The notes beneath the pieces are model-generated. The model did no database searches. It was not told the DNA's origin and saw only the letters and a list, made by a program, of their open reading frames with translations. Shown piece after piece: positions 19,338 through 29,190 of a DNA stretch of 64,000 nucleotides. Positions within the stretch are counted from its first letter, which is position 1, and each line of letters begins with the position of its first letter. The translations under genes and the position numbers were made by a program. The stretch comes from Pectobacterium fontis (GTDB lineage: Bacteria > Pseudomonadota > Gammaproteobacteria > Enterobacterales > Enterobacteriaceae), in NCBI RefSeq assembly GCF_000803215.1, contig NZ_JSXC01000033.1:124001-188000 (forward strand). Reading direction: 5' to 3'.

Positions 19338-20528
19338 ATGGCCATTGAAGGGTTGCTTGCGCACCGCATCGCTCAGTTAAAAAGTTCCGCCATCCGCGAA
19401 CTGCTGAAACACAGCAAAATGGAAAACATTATTTCGCTGGCGGGGGGGATCCCGTCAGATGCATTGTTTGATTTCGAAGGGTTAAATCAGGCGACGCAGT
19501 TAGCGATTACCGAACAGCCGAAAACGGCATTCCAGTATGGTTTAACCGAAGGCAGCGGCGTGTTGCGCGATCGCATCGCCGATCTGTGTGCGGTGCGCGG
19601 CGTAAAAACGCGTGGTGACGACATCGTCGTGACGGCTGGCTCACAGCAGGCGTTGGATCTGATTATGCGTGCGATGGTCGATCCGGGTGATGTGTTCGTC
19701 GTTGAGCGCCCGACTTATCTGGCGGCGCTGCAAACGCTGGAACTGGCGCAGGCGCAGGTGATGTCGGTATCCTCCGATGCCAACGGCATGGTGGTCGATG
19801 AGCTGGAAGAACTGCTAAAGACACAGCGCATCAAAGGCGTTTATATCGTCCCGAGCTTTGGTAACCCGAGCGGCGTGACGCTGAGCTATGAGCGTCGCCT
19901 GCAACTGATTCAGTTAGCGGAACGCTATGGTTTTGTCATTATCGAAGACGATCCCTACGGCGAACTGCGCTTCACGGAAGAGCGTAACCCGACGCTGTTC
20001 CAACTGGCGCAGGATAAGCTGGGCAGCACGGAATACGTGCTCTATACCTCTACGTTCTCGAAAGTACTGGCACCGGGGCTGCGTCTCGGCTGGGCGATTC
20101 TGCCGGAATGGCTGCTGCACAAAGTGGCGATTATCAAACAGGCTGCCGATCTGCATGCCAGTTCACTGTCGCAGACCGTTGCGGAATGCTATCTGGGGCT
20201 GGGGCGTCTGGATGCGCAGATCGAAAAAATTCGTCATGCGTATAAGCACAAAGGCGAACTGTTGGCTCATCTGGTAGAGAAGGAACTGGGTGATGTGATC
20301 ACCTTTAACCAGCCGAAGGGCGGGATGTTCCTGTGGGCGACGTTCCGTCAGGACGATTTCAATACGACGGAGTGGTTGAAGAAGACGCTGGATCAGGGCG
20401 TGGTCTTTGTGCCGGGCGAGTTCTTCTTCCCAGACAATATCGATTACTCGACGCTGCGTCTGTCTTTTGCAACGGCAACGGATGAGCAAATGCATGAAGC
20501 CGTGGCACGCCTGCGTCGGGCGCTGTAA
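19338..20528 (+). CDS. PLP-dependent class I/II aminotransferase (LysN/2-aminoadipate transaminase-like)
   Basis: 396 residues. Fold-type I motifs: SLAGGIPSDALFDFE near the N-terminus, GSQQALDLIMRAMVDPGD, the NPSG pocket (VPSFGNPSGVTLS), IEDDPYGELRF and the PLP-lysine region STFSKVLAPGLRLGW. It lacks the GntR-type DNA-binding domain of MocR proteins, so it is a free enzyme. It lies 63 bases behind livF and is probably read with the liv operon, which suggests a branched-chain or aromatic amino acid as substrate; this is inference. Kynurenine/2-aminoadipate-type enzymes are the nearest family. A terminator follows. Confidence 0.88.
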   Translation: MAIEGLLAHRIAQLKSSAIRELLKHSKMENIISLAGGIPSDALFDFEGLNQATQLAITEQPKTAFQYGLTEGSGVLRDRIADLCAVRGVKTRGDDIVVTAGSQQALDLIMRAMVDPGDVFVVERPTYLAALQTLELAQAQVMSVSSDANGMVVDELEELLKTQRIKGVYIVPSFGNPSGVTLSYERRLQLIQLAERYGFVIIEDDPYGELRFTEERNPTLFQLAQDKLGSTEYVLYTSTFSKVLAPGLRLGWAILPEWLLHKVAIIKQAADLHASSLSQTVAECYLGLGRLDAQIEKIRHAYKHKGELLAHLVEKELGDVITFNQPKGGMFLWATFRQDDFNTTEWLKKTLDQGVVFVPGEFFFPDNIDYSTLRLSFATATDEQMHEAVARLRRAL

Positions 20529-20557
20529 TCGCGGATAACGACCACCGTGTTGATGTG

Positions 20558-20588
20558 AAAAAACCGCTGATATTTCAGCGGTTTTTAT
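20558..20588. terminator. Bidirectional intrinsic terminator between the aminotransferase and the first chemoreceptor
   Basis: CCGCTGA-tatt-TCAGCGG flanked by A6 on the left and T5ATTTTTTT on the right, so it can act on both convergent genes. The same ACCGCTGA...TCAGCGGT core recurs at 22906 and 24871. Confidence 0.88.
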
Positions 20589-20612
20589 TTTTTTCGTTAA
20601 GCGATTGTGGGG

Positions 20613-22283
20613 TTAAAAGGTTTCCCAGTTATCGCCGCTTGTGCTACCCGATTTACCTGCCAGAGCGAGTCTCGATGTTGCTGGCAACGTCATTTGCAAG
20701 ACCTGCCGTGGTACTTGTACCTGGACGCCACTGAGTTTGAAAACGCCCATTAATTCCAGCAGCGTTCTGGCCTGTTCGCTCAGGCTGTCGGCGGCGGAAG
20801 CCGATTCTTCAACCAGTGCGGCGTTCTGTTGGGTGACCTGATCGAGCTGATTCACCGTATTATTCACCTGAGAAACGCCCTGTTCCTGTTCATGTGTCGT
20901 CAGACCGATCTCATTGAGCAGGTTGGCAACATGTTGCGATTTTTCGACAATCTCTTTGATCGTGATACCCGCATCGTTAACCTGCTTCTCACCCATTTCC
21001 ACGTTGGCCACGCTAGCGGTAATCAGTTCTTTAATTTCGCGTGCGGCGGAGGCAGAACGCTGTGCCAGAGAGCGTACCTCGCCGGCCACTACGGCAAAGC
21101 CACGGCCTTGCTCGCCAGCCCGAGCGGCTTCTACTGCGGCGTTGAGCGCCAGAATATTGGTCTGGAACGCTATGCTGTCGATTACGCCGATAATGTCGCC
21201 AATCTTACGTGAACTGGCCGTGATATCTTCCATCGTACGCACCACGTTATTGACTGCATCGCCGCCTTTTTGCGCCGTGGTGCTGGCGGAGTGGGCGAGT
21301 TCTATTGCGGTGTGTACCGTCGCTGCATTCTGCTTCACCGTGGCATTCATCTGTTCCATTGAGGCGGCGGTTTCCTGAAGGCTCGAGGCCTGTTCTTCTG
21401 TGCGTTGGCTTAGGTCAGTGTTACCCATCGCAATCTGTGTTGCGCCCGTGGCGATAGATTCGCTGCTTTGATACACCTGACCGACGAGGTGGCTCAGGTT
21501 CTGACGCATATCTTCCATCGCCGCCAGTACGCTGGTGGTGTCTCCGTCGCGTAGTTCAATTGCGACGGCCAGATTCCCCTGTGCAACTTGACGCGCCACT
21601 TCCAGCGTGTAGGCGGGTTCGCCGCCGAGCTGACGTTTAATAGTGCGGGTGATCCACCATGAGATCATTACGCCGAGCACAACAGAAAGCAGGGTGATAA
21701 TGATCATCAGCGTACCGGCGTTAGCCGCGTTCTGTGTCGCGTGATCGGCATCGCTAACCGTCAGCTTTTCTTGCCAGTTGACCATATCACTCAGCGCGTT
21801 GAAGACGGTATCCTGTGTGGTTTTCACTTCGGTTAACAGCAGGTCATGAGCTTCTTTATTCCGATACGCCATGGCCAACGCGGTGGCTTCTTTCATACTG
21901 CTGCTGTAGGCTGGACGCACTTGCGCAAGCACGGCAACCAGTTCTTTGGCGTGTTGATCGACCGTACTGTTCTGTATTTTTACGAGTAGCGCGTTGTTGC
22001 GCGCAGCGATTGTTTCAATACGATTTTTTTCTTCCTGCATCAGATGTTCGTCTTCCAGTAAAACTAAATCTCGGATTGCGATGGCATTGGTGTTCAAATT
22101 CTCTTTGAACTTCTCCATCATCAAGAGATTGGCAAGGCGAACCTGCGACAGTTGTTGCGTACTTTCTCCCAGCTTGTCTAACTGGATACGACCCAATACC
22201 GCCACCAGAAAACCGATGGCGATGACCAGAGTAAAGCCCGTCCCTAGCATTTTACCCAAGCTGCTATTTTTTATGAGATTCAT
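20613..22283 (-). CDS. Methyl-accepting chemotaxis protein (first of two paralogues)
   Basis: 556 residues from the ATG complemented at 22281-22283 ([16 protein letters not shown]). Membrane segment 1 at about residues 10-30, a periplasmic four-helix-bundle type sensor domain to about 190, membrane segment 2 ([20 protein letters not shown]), a HAMP domain ([20 protein letters not shown]), then the signalling domain with the hairpin tip [20 protein letters not shown]. The protein ends in NWETF, the CheR/CheB docking pentapeptide of high-abundance receptors. The ligand cannot be predicted. A CheR docking tail means it can be methylated efficiently on its own. Confidence 0.95.
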   Translation of the reverse strand: MNLIKNSSLGKMLGTGFTLVIAIGFLVAVLGRIQLDKLGESTQQLSQVRLANLLMMEKFKENLNTNAIAIRDLVLLEDEHLMQEEKNRIETIAARNNALLVKIQNSTVDQHAKELVAVLAQVRPAYSSSMKEATALAMAYRNKEAHDLLLTEVKTTQDTVFNALSDMVNWQEKLTVSDADHATQNAANAGTLMIIITLLSVVLGVMISWWITRTIKRQLGGEPAYTLEVARQVAQGNLAVAIELRDGDTTSVLAAMEDMRQNLSHLVGQVYQSSESIATGATQIAMGNTDLSQRTEEQASSLQETAASMEQMNATVKQNAATVHTAIELAHSASTTAQKGGDAVNNVVRTMEDITASSRKIGDIIGVIDSIAFQTNILALNAAVEAARAGEQGRGFAVVAGEVRSLAQRSASAAREIKELITASVANVEMGEKQVNDAGITIKEIVEKSQHVANLLNEIGLTTHEQEQGVSQVNNTVNQLDQVTQQNAALVEESASAADSLSEQARTLLELMGVFKLSGVQVQVPRQVLQMTLPATSRLALAGKSGSTSGDNWETF

Positions 22284-22956
22284 GGTGTCCCTTATTATAT
22301 GTTGAAAATAAGTATTGCTGCTGTCGGTGCGCAATAGGTATTGTGCAAATGTATTTATTTTGCCAATACTGCCACATTGATATCCGCAAAATCCGAGCTG
22401 TAGAAAGGCTAATAAATATTCAGCTTGAAGAATGGCGGGTATATCCTTTCCCTTAAGCGTTACTTGTTTCTCTTAGCTAATAAACCCATCCTGCGTTTAC
22501 TTTTTCCTGTCACGTGCTTCGCTAAGTGGTGACTGTGTCTGGTGCGGCGGCGTTAATCGAGCAGGAAAGGATGGCGCAGGATTATAAAAGGCGATGGCAA
22601 AAGCCGCAATATATCTATGCGCCAGGGGAAGAATAAACTGATACTACGTTGTGATAGTAAACTGTTCATCATGTTAATAAATATTACGGCGATGGTTTTC
22701 TGTTTATTTATTCGACGTGAAAGCCATGTTTTTATTCATTCTTTTTTTTCGAATAATATGATGTTTTTACCATCATATATTTGATTCCTTTATAATCGCT
22801 GGTTACTACTCATCTTGTTTTCTATTTATTTTATTCTATGGCGCTTAATGTAAAGCCAATGCTTGGTTTTTTTATTCATTTTTTTCCTATAGAAAAGCAG
22901 GTATAGAAAAAAAACCGCTGATAGCTCAGCGGTTTTGGGCTTCTTTTGAGTAACCG
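22284..22956. other. AT-rich spacer between the two chemoreceptor genes
   Basis: About 670 bases with no coding frame I can support. It must hold the promoter of the first chemoreceptor; a canonical sigma-28 promoter could not be recognised. T/A-rich tracts are prominent near 22680-22890. The terminator of the second receptor gene lies at its right end. Confidence 0.5.
22906..22937 (-). terminator. Intrinsic terminator after the second chemoreceptor gene
   Basis: On the minus strand AACCGCTGA-gcta-TCAGCGGTT is followed by eight T residues. It lies 20 bases after the stop of the gene at 22957. Confidence 0.88.
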
Positions 22957-24636
22957 TTAAAAGGTTTCCCAATTTTGACTATCGCTTCCTGCGCTTCTTT
23001 TCGGGTTTGCGAGAACGTGTGTTGTGCGGTCAGGTGTTCTCAACTGCGGTGCGATACGTTGTGACGAGCTGCCTTCAATGATGAAGATTTTCATCAGTTC
23101 AACCAGATGAGCGGCCTGATCGCTCAGGCTATCGGCAGCGGAAGCAGATTGCTCAACGAGCGCGGCGTTTTGTTGCGTGACCTGATCGAGTTGGTTAACA
23201 GCATCATGAATCTGCGAAACGCCGGATTCTTGTTCCTGCGTGGTAACACCAATCTCGTTGATCAGATCGGCAACGTGGCGTGCCTGACGAACCAGATCTT
23301 CGATAGTGGTTCCCGCATCGCTGACGAGCGCAGAACCCATTTCGACTTTCTCAACGCTGTGGTCGATCAACGCTTTGATCTCTTTAGCGGCGGTGGCAGA
23401 ACGCTGTGCCAGCGAACGCACTTCGCCTGCGACCACCGCAAAGCCCCGGCCCTGTTCGCCAGCCCGAGCGGCTTCTACTGCGGCGTTGAGCGCCAGAATG
23501 TTGGTCTGGAAGGCGATGCCGTCGATGACGCTGATGATGTCGCCAATCTTGTGCGAGCTGTCGGTAATCTCTTTCATAGTGACAACGATATTGCTGACGG
23601 CTTCCCCGCTTTTCGCGGCGGTGTTGCTGGCCGTCTGCGCCAACTGCGTGGCGTTACGTACGGTGTCTGCGTTTTGGCGTACGGTCTGGCTCATCTCTTC
23701 CATGGAAGCCGCTGTTTGTTGCAGGCTGGCGGCCTGTTCTTCCGTGCGCTGGCTGAGATCGGTGCTGCCAGCGGCGATCTGGCTGGCGCCGGTGGCGATG
23801 GATTCACTGCTCTCCCGCACTTGTTCAACAATGCCGCTCAGGCTTTTACGCATACCGTTCATAGCCGCCAGCACGCTGCGGTCGTCACCGGGGCGCAACG
23901 TGACGGCGACTGCCAGATTTCCTTGTGCAACCGCCTGAGCGATCTGTGCGGCATAAGCGACTTCTCCACCCAACAAGCCTTTGATGGTACGGGTAATCAG
24001 TATAGAAACCAGAATACCGACGAGAACCGCAATCGCGGCGAAGATAATCAGCGTGTTACCGTCGTCATGCGCTTCCTGCATGGCGTTTGTCGCCATATCC
24101 TGCGTCCGTTTTTTCTCGAATTGCGCCATGCTGTCCAATGCGGCGAAAACAGGAGCCTGCGTAATCTGCATCTCATTGACCATGATCTGCACGGCACGCG
24201 CTCTTTCTTCGGCATTTTCGGACAGACCGAGTTCAACGGCCTTATTCACGGCGTCCCGATAAGCCGGACGCGCCTGCGTCAGGCTTTCCAGCGTGTCGCG
24301 GGTTTCCGGCTCAGACAGATGTTCATACAGCTTGCTCAGCGTTTCCGTGTTGCGGGCAATTTGCTGGTCGATTAGGCGTTTTTCTTCCTGAATCCGGTTT
24401 CTGTCATCGGTCAGGCCAATGTTACGCACCGAGCGTGCCACCGTATCGAAACCACTTTTGGCATCCTGTATCAGAATAAAGCTGGCCAGATTTTTTTTGG
24501 ACAATGATTCAATATCTTCACCCAGATCGACCAGATGGACGCGTCCCAGAACAGCAACCATCAAACCGATGATAATGACGGAGGCGAAGCCCGTCCCGAG
24601 CATGGTGCCAAGATTCATTTTTGCTAGAAAATTCAT
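22957..24636 (-). CDS. Methyl-accepting chemotaxis protein (second paralogue)
   Basis: 559 residues ([17 protein letters not shown]). Same architecture as its neighbour: N-terminal membrane segment, periplasmic helical sensor domain (about 35-185), second membrane segment ([20 protein letters not shown]), HAMP ([20 protein letters not shown]), and signalling tip [20 protein letters not shown]. It also ends in NWETF. The signalling domains are nearly the same while the periplasmic domains differ strongly, the pattern expected after tandem duplication with ligand divergence. Confidence 0.95.
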   Translation of the reverse strand: MNFLAKMNLGTMLGTGFASVIIIGLMVAVLGRVHLVDLGEDIESLSKKNLASFILIQDAKSGFDTVARSVRNIGLTDDRNRIQEEKRLIDQQIARNTETLSKLYEHLSEPETRDTLESLTQARPAYRDAVNKAVELGLSENAEERARAVQIMVNEMQITQAPVFAALDSMAQFEKKRTQDMATNAMQEAHDDGNTLIIFAAIAVLVGILVSILITRTIKGLLGGEVAYAAQIAQAVAQGNLAVAVTLRPGDDRSVLAAMNGMRKSLSGIVEQVRESSESIATGASQIAAGSTDLSQRTEEQAASLQQTAASMEEMSQTVRQNADTVRNATQLAQTASNTAAKSGEAVSNIVVTMKEITDSSHKIGDIISVIDGIAFQTNILALNAAVEAARAGEQGRGFAVVAGEVRSLAQRSATAAKEIKALIDHSVEKVEMGSALVSDAGTTIEDLVRQARHVADLINEIGVTTQEQESGVSQIHDAVNQLDQVTQQNAALVEQSASAADSLSDQAAHLVELMKIFIIEGSSSQRIAPQLRTPDRTTHVLANPKRSAGSDSQNWETF

Positions 24637-24870
24637 AATGTTCCTTTATTATTTCCATCAATGATGCAGGTTCTGCCGTGTGGAGTAAGCATTTTCTATG
24701 GCGGTTCAGGAATAGGGCGTACTTCTGATGACATCATGTATTGGTATGTGGACTTGCTTCGTGATGGCAAGGGGATGCGATGTTTTTACCCTGTACGCAT
24801 TATAGAGATCAGGCACATATAGGCAGATGTGGAATATAAGAATAAAACAGGTGTATTTTCTGGCATAAAG

Positions 24871-24901
24871 CAGAAAACCGCTGGGTATCAGCGGTTTTCT
24901 G
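24871..24901 (-). terminator. Hairpin after the tetronate permease gene
   Basis: CAGAAAACCGCTG-ggtat-CAGCGGTTTTCTG is a perfect 13-bp stem 19 bases past the stop of the gene at 24921. The T-run is inside the stem rather than after it, so termination is plausible rather than certain. Confidence 0.7.
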
Positions 24902-24920
24902 TGGAGAAAGGGGGCGGTGC

Positions 24921-26279
24921 TTACATCACCAGCCACAACGCCCAGGTGAAGAGGAAGCCAGCCAGCCCGAGGATCGTGGTCAGAACCGTCCAGGTGCGCA
25001 GGCCATCGGCGACGGACAGCCCCAGATACTTGGTGACAATCCAGAAGCCGGAGTCATTGACGTGTGACAATCCCAATCCGCCAAAGCAGGCAGAGAGCGT
25101 CACTAGCACCAGTTGCATCTGGTTCAGACCGCTGACGGCTTCGCTCAGCAGGCCACAGGTGGTGAGGATCGCGACGGTGGCGGAACCTTGTGAAGCACGC
25201 AGAGCCAGCGACAGAATAAAGGCGGCAGGCACCAGCGGCAGGTGAATGCTGGTCAGCACATCCGCCAGCGCTTTGCCGATGCCCGACTCCACCAGCACTT
25301 TACCGAACACGCCACCGGCACCCGTTACCATAATGACCATCGCAGCGGCAGGCATGGCATCGCCCATCACGCCGCTGGCTTTTTCCAGTGACCAGCCGCG
25401 ACGCAGGGCAATCAGCCAGAATGCGAGGGCCAGTGCAATCAGCAGCGCGACGGCAGGCGCACCGACCAGCGACATGACGTTACGTACCAGGTGTCCCGCA
25501 GGCAGAATAGTGGCAGACACGGTGCCGAGCATAATGATGGCGATAGGGATGGCGATCAGCGCGGCGATCAGTCCCGCTGAAGGGGCCGATACCGGAGCGG
25601 TGTCCGGCGTGGCATCTTCCGGTTTCGCCAGTTGTAATTGCTCTAATACTTCAACAGAAAGCGCATACTTACGGCGGTTCATGGCTTTAGCCGCCCAGTA
25701 GCTGATGATACCGACAGGAATCGACACCAGCAGGCCAATCATGGTCAGCCAGCCGATATCTGCATTCAACAGGCCAGCGGCGGCAACGGGGCCGGGATGG
25801 GGCGGCATTGCGACGTGAACGGTCAGCATCACGCCCGCCACGGGTAAACCAAATTTAATCGGGGAGACTTTCGCGACTTTCGCAAAGCCATAAATAATTG
25901 GCGCGAGAATAATAAAGCCGACATCGAAAAAGACCGGAACACCTAAAATAAAGGCGGCGATGGTTAATGACGCCACCATTAATCCCGGTCCCATTAATTG
26001 GGCAAAGCGGTGCGCTAAGGATTCCGCGCCGCCAGACACTTCGATCATTCTGCCCAACATGGCGCCGAGGCCGATAATAATCGCCACCGAACCGAGAATA
26101 CCGCCCATGCCGGAGGTAATCACTTTCATAATGTCGCCAGTCGGAATACCGGTTGCTAATGCGACGAGAAAACTGACGACCAGTAGCGCAACAAATGGCT
26201 GTATTTTAAATTTAATGACCATCAGCAGCAGGAGTAATACCCCAGCGATAGCGATGCAGAGTAAGAGCGAGGTGGCCAT
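24921..26279 (-). CDS. GntP-family permease, probable tetronate (threonate/erythronate) importer (YgbN-like)
   Basis: 452 residues, about 12 membrane segments. GntP-family features: GLGAMLGRMIEVSGGAESLA, FFDVGFIILAPIIYGFAK, HVAMPPHPGPVAAAG, and a C-terminal GGLGLSHVNDSGFWIV. It is the last gene of the otn operon and matches the position of E. coli ygbN. The neighbouring enzymes make a four-carbon acid sugar the likely substrate. A 185-bp gap with a strong hairpin separates it from otnI. Confidence 0.9.
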   Translation of the reverse strand: MATSLLLCIAIAGVLLLLLMVIKFKIQPFVALLVVSFLVALATGIPTGDIMKVITSGMGGILGSVAIIIGLGAMLGRMIEVSGGAESLAHRFAQLMGPGLMVASLTIAAFILGVPVFFDVGFIILAPIIYGFAKVAKVSPIKFGLPVAGVMLTVHVAMPPHPGPVAAAGLLNADIGWLTMIGLLVSIPVGIISYWAAKAMNRRKYALSVEVLEQLQLAKPEDATPDTAPVSAPSAGLIAALIAIPIAIIMLGTVSATILPAGHLVRNVMSLVGAPAVALLIALALAFWLIALRRGWSLEKASGVMGDAMPAAAMVIMVTGAGGVFGKVLVESGIGKALADVLTSIHLPLVPAAFILSLALRASQGSATVAILTTCGLLSEAVSGLNQMQLVLVTLSACFGGLGLSHVNDSGFWIVTKYLGLSVADGLRTWTVLTTILGLAGFLFTWALWLVM

Positions 26280-26365
26280 ATTCTTATCCTCATTAACCTT
26301 ATCTTTTCAATTCTGAGGCTGAAATAGATCGGGTTGCTGGTTGTTATTTTAGTCACAGGGTGTCC

Positions 26366-26403
26366 AGACTCCCGTAGTAATACGGGAGTCTGACCTATTT
26401 TTT
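26366..26403 (+). terminator. Strong stem-loop between otnI and the permease gene
   Basis: AGACTCCCGTA-gtaa-TACGGGAGTCT is an 11-bp perfect stem with TATTTTTTTT seven bases later on the plus strand. The flanking genes run on the minus strand, where no T-run follows. It may therefore be an mRNA-stabilising or attenuating stem for the operon, or a terminator for antisense transcription. Confidence 0.6.
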
Positions 26404-26464
26404 TTATTTATTCGCGTCTAACGAATGTGTCTTTGGTGTTGGCTTACTTTCTGGGATAAATAGA

Positions 26465-27253
26465 TTAGTGTTTTTTCTCCAGCCAGGGTTTAGCCCATCC
26501 CAAGCCCGCTTCGGTTTTTCCCCGTGGGTTATATTCGCAGCCGACCCAGCCTGCATAATTCACGCGGTCTAATTCGGCAAAGATGAACGGATAATTAATT
26601 TCCCCTTCATCGGGTTCATGACGTGCAGGAACCGAGGCAATTTGAATATGTCCGATGCGGCCAGCCAAATCGTGAATAATTTGCGTCAGGTTGCCATCGA
26701 CAATTTGCGCGTGGAAGAAATCCAACTGGATATAAACATTTGGTCTGTCGATCAGGTTGGCTAATTCCAGCGCCTGATACTGGCTGGCGAACAGATAATT
26801 GGGTTTCACCTTCGCGCTCAGCGCCTCAATCATGATATTGATGCCGTGCGGCGCAAATTTATCCGCGGCGTAACGCAGATTATCGATGAAGGTTTGCTGA
26901 TAGGCCGCACGGTCTTCACCGGGTGGGACGACGCCGCCCATCACCAGCACGGAAGGACAATTCAGCGCCAGCGCATATTCCAGCGCGTTATCGATATCGC
27001 GACGGGCATCCTCAATGCGGTCGGGCAGGGCAGACACACCCCACTCGCCAGCGGCGATATTGCCGGGCGCGGTATTGAACAGCACCTGCTTCAGGCCATT
27101 TTCCCGCAGTTTTTCCGCCAGCAGCGGGGCCGGATATTCATAAGGGAACAGGTACTCGACCGAGGTGAAACCCGCATCGGCAGCGGCTTTAAAACGGTCG
27201 AGGAACGGCAGGTCGGTAAACAGCATCGAAAGATTGGCAGCAAACTTAGGCAT
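26465..27253 (-). CDS. otnI: 2-oxo-tetronate isomerase OtnI (Hyi-family TIM barrel)
   Basis: 262 residues. Hydroxypyruvate-isomerase-like AP-endonuclease-2 fold: [34 protein letters not shown], metal-site strands MIEALSAK and [10 protein letters not shown], and [20 protein letters not shown]. In the characterised pathway OtnI interconverts 2-oxo- and 3-oxo-tetronate before phosphorylation. Located 18 bases after otnC. Cytoplasmic enzyme. Confidence 0.9.
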   Translation of the reverse strand: MPKFAANLSMLFTDLPFLDRFKAAADAGFTSVEYLFPYEYPAPLLAEKLRENGLKQVLFNTAPGNIAAGEWGVSALPDRIEDARRDIDNALEYALALNCPSVLVMGGVVPPGEDRAAYQQTFIDNLRYAADKFAPHGINIMIEALSAKVKPNYLFASQYQALELANLIDRPNVYIQLDFFHAQIVDGNLTQIIHDLAGRIGHIQIASVPARHEPDEGEINYPFIFAELDRVNYAGWVGCEYNPRGKTEAGLGWAKPWLEKKH

Positions 27254-27271
27254 GGTTAATTCCTCGGCTTA

Positions 27272-27928
27272 TCAAGATAGCTCGGTAATTTCGTCGGCGG
27301 TGAGGTAGCGAATTTTTCGGTCACCGAGAATAAAAATCAGCTTGGCGGTTTCTTCCAGTTCTTCCATGTTGTCTGCCGCCGCACGCAGATCTTTACCCGT
27401 GACGACGGGACCGTGGTTAGCCAGCAAAAACGCTTTATAGCGCGAGGCCAGCTTCGCCAAATCCTCACCGAGCCGCGCATCGCCGGGGCGGTAATAAGGG
27501 ACGACCGGCACTTTGCCGACGCGCATCACGACATAGGGCGTGAACGGCTTAATGGCATCCTGCGTATCCAGCCCTTCCAGACACGAAAGCGCGGTCAGAT
27601 AGGTGCTGTGCAGGTGGACGATGGCCTTGCATTCGGGATCGTTACGGTAAATCGACAGGTGAAAACTGACCTCTTTCGATGGTTTATCCCCGGAGATCCA
27701 CTCGCCGCTCAGGCTGACTTTGGACAGCCGTTCGGCATCCAGTTCGCCGAGGCAGGAGCCAGTCGGCGTTGCCAGCAGCGTGCCGTCATCGAGCAGCAGT
27801 GAAAGGTTTCCCGCTGAACCCGTGGCGTAGCCGCGCTGGAAAAAGGAGGCACCCAGCTTGACCATTTCCGCGCGTGCGCGCTGCTCACTGCTATGCGACG
27901 CCGCGTTGTTCTGATGTTGTTCACTCAT
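27272..27928 (-). CDS. otnC: 3-oxo-tetronate 4-phosphate decarboxylase OtnC (class II aldolase family)
   Basis: 218 residues from the ATG complemented at 27926-27928 (MSEQHQNNAA); this start overlaps the otnK stop as ATGA. Class II aldolase/adducin fold with the zinc ligands in IVHLHSTYLTAL and FLLANHGPVV, and GSAGNLSLLLDDG near residue 40. It decarboxylates 3-oxo-tetronate 4-phosphate to dihydroxyacetone phosphate in the OtnK/OtnC pathway. Confidence 0.9.
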   Translation of the reverse strand: MSEQHQNNAASHSSEQRARAEMVKLGASFFQRGYATGSAGNLSLLLDDGTLLATPTGSCLGELDAERLSKVSLSGEWISGDKPSKEVSFHLSIYRNDPECKAIVHLHSTYLTALSCLEGLDTQDAIKPFTPYVVMRVGKVPVVPYYRPGDARLGEDLAKLASRYKAFLLANHGPVVTGKDLRAAADNMEELEETAKLIFILGDRKIRYLTADEITELS

Positions 27929-29190
27929 ACGGCACACTCCCTCTGGGCGCGGGCAAAGAAGTCTTCATCGCCGAAGTTGCCGGATTTCAGCGCCAGCGAG
28001 AGTGGATGATTGGTCGAGCGTACCCACGGCACACCGGGAGAGATCGATGGCCCGATATGAAACGCATGAATGCCCAACGTCTGCACCACGATGCTGGAGG
28101 TTTCACCGCCCGCGATGATGAAGCGCTGAAAACCGTCTTGCTGAAGCTGGCGGGCAACGGCGGCAAACAGCTTCTCCACCGCCTGACTGCTGGCTTCCGC
28201 ACCCCAGCGTTGTTGAATTTGCGCCAGTTCATCGGGTGAGGAGGTGGCGTACAACAGCGGTGCCAGTGCGTCTTCACGATGGGCTTTCACCCAATCAACC
28301 AGTTCCTGTACGTAGGATTCATCGCCTTGCAGACTGCGAGCAACATCGATCGCGCGACCCGCTGCCTGCTTGAGATACTGGGCAACCTGCTTGTTGGTCA
28401 TCACCGAACAGGAGCCGGAGAGCACGACGCCAGCGCCGGGCTGCGGCTTGCCGGCCTCGGTGGCGGAACCGATTTCTGTTGCTGAGTCTGCCCACTGGCG
28501 CGCCAGCCCAATCGCCAGACCAGAACCGCCAGTGACCAGCTTCATGTCACGCAGCGCTTTGCCTTGCGTGAGCAGATGTTGCTCATTCAGCGTATCCAGC
28601 ACCACATAGCGCACCCCTTGCTCTTTCAACTGCGCCAGCCGCTGTGTGACGGCTTCCGCACCCTGATCCATTACCGCATACGGCACCAGTCCACTGCGCC
28701 CGGTAGCCTGCTGCTCCATGACGCGCATCAGGTTGCTGTCCGTCATCGGCGTGACGGGATGGTGACGCATTCCCGACTCGGACAGCAGTTGATCCATCAC
28801 GAACAGATGCCCCTGATAGACGGTTCTGCCGTTCACCGGCAGCGCCGGAGAGATGATGGTTTGCGTTTCGCCGAGCTGTTCCAGCAGCGCATCCGTCACC
28901 GGACCGATGTTGCCTTTCGCCGTGCTGTCGAAGGTGGAGCAATATTTAAAGTAGAACTGCTGGCAACCCTGCTGTTGCAGCCACGCCAACGCCTTAAGGG
29001 AATCCGCCACGGCCTGTTCTGGCGGGCAGGAGCGTGATTTCAGGCTAATGACCACAGCCTGCGTCTCAACCTTAAAATCAGACGGCGGTACGCCATTAAG
29101 CTGGACAGTCGGCAGCCCGTTGTTGACCAGAAAGCTGGCGATATCCGTCGCACCAGTAAAATCGTCGGCAATCACACCTAACTTGATCAT
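27925..29190 (-). CDS. otnK: 3-oxo-tetronate 4-kinase OtnK (DUF1537 family)
   Basis: 421 residues. N-terminal substrate domain begins MIKLGVIADDFTGATDIASF with the DDFTGATD hallmark; C-terminal nucleotide-binding part includes FIIAGGETSSIVVQTLG and the FHIGPSISPGVPW region. Family kinases phosphorylate four-carbon acid sugars. It overlaps ltnD and otnC by 4 bases at each end, showing tight coupling. Confidence 0.93.
   Translation of the reverse strand: MIKLGVIADDFTGATDIASFLVNNGLPTVQLNGVPPSDFKVETQAVVISLKSRSCPPEQAVADSLKALAWLQQQGCQQFYFKYCSTFDSTAKGNIGPVTDALLEQLGETQTIISPALPVNGRTVYQGHLFVMDQLLSESGMRHHPVTPMTDSNLMRVMEQQATGRSGLVPYAVMDQGAEAVTQRLAQLKEQGVRYVVLDTLNEQHLLTQGKALRDMKLVTGGSGLAIGLARQWADSATEIGSATEAGKPQPGAGVVLSGSCSVMTNKQVAQYLKQAAGRAIDVARSLQGDESYVQELVDWVKAHREDALAPLLYATSSPDELAQIQQRWGAEASSQAVEKLFAAVARQLQQDGFQRFIIAGGETSSIVVQTLGIHAFHIGPSISPGVPWVRSTNHPLSLALKSGNFGDEDFFARAQRECAV

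Noticed and set aside
22284-22956. Sigma-28 (FliA) promoter for the chemoreceptor genes
   Set aside because: Searched by eye for TAAAGTTT-N11-GCCGATAA upstream of both receptor genes; no acceptable match was found, so none is reported.
23107-24375. A 422-codon plus-strand open frame opposite the second chemoreceptor gene
   Set aside because: It is antisense to a well-supported chemoreceptor and is low-complexity in composition. Long antisense frames are common opposite GC-rich MCP genes. No family resemblance was seen.
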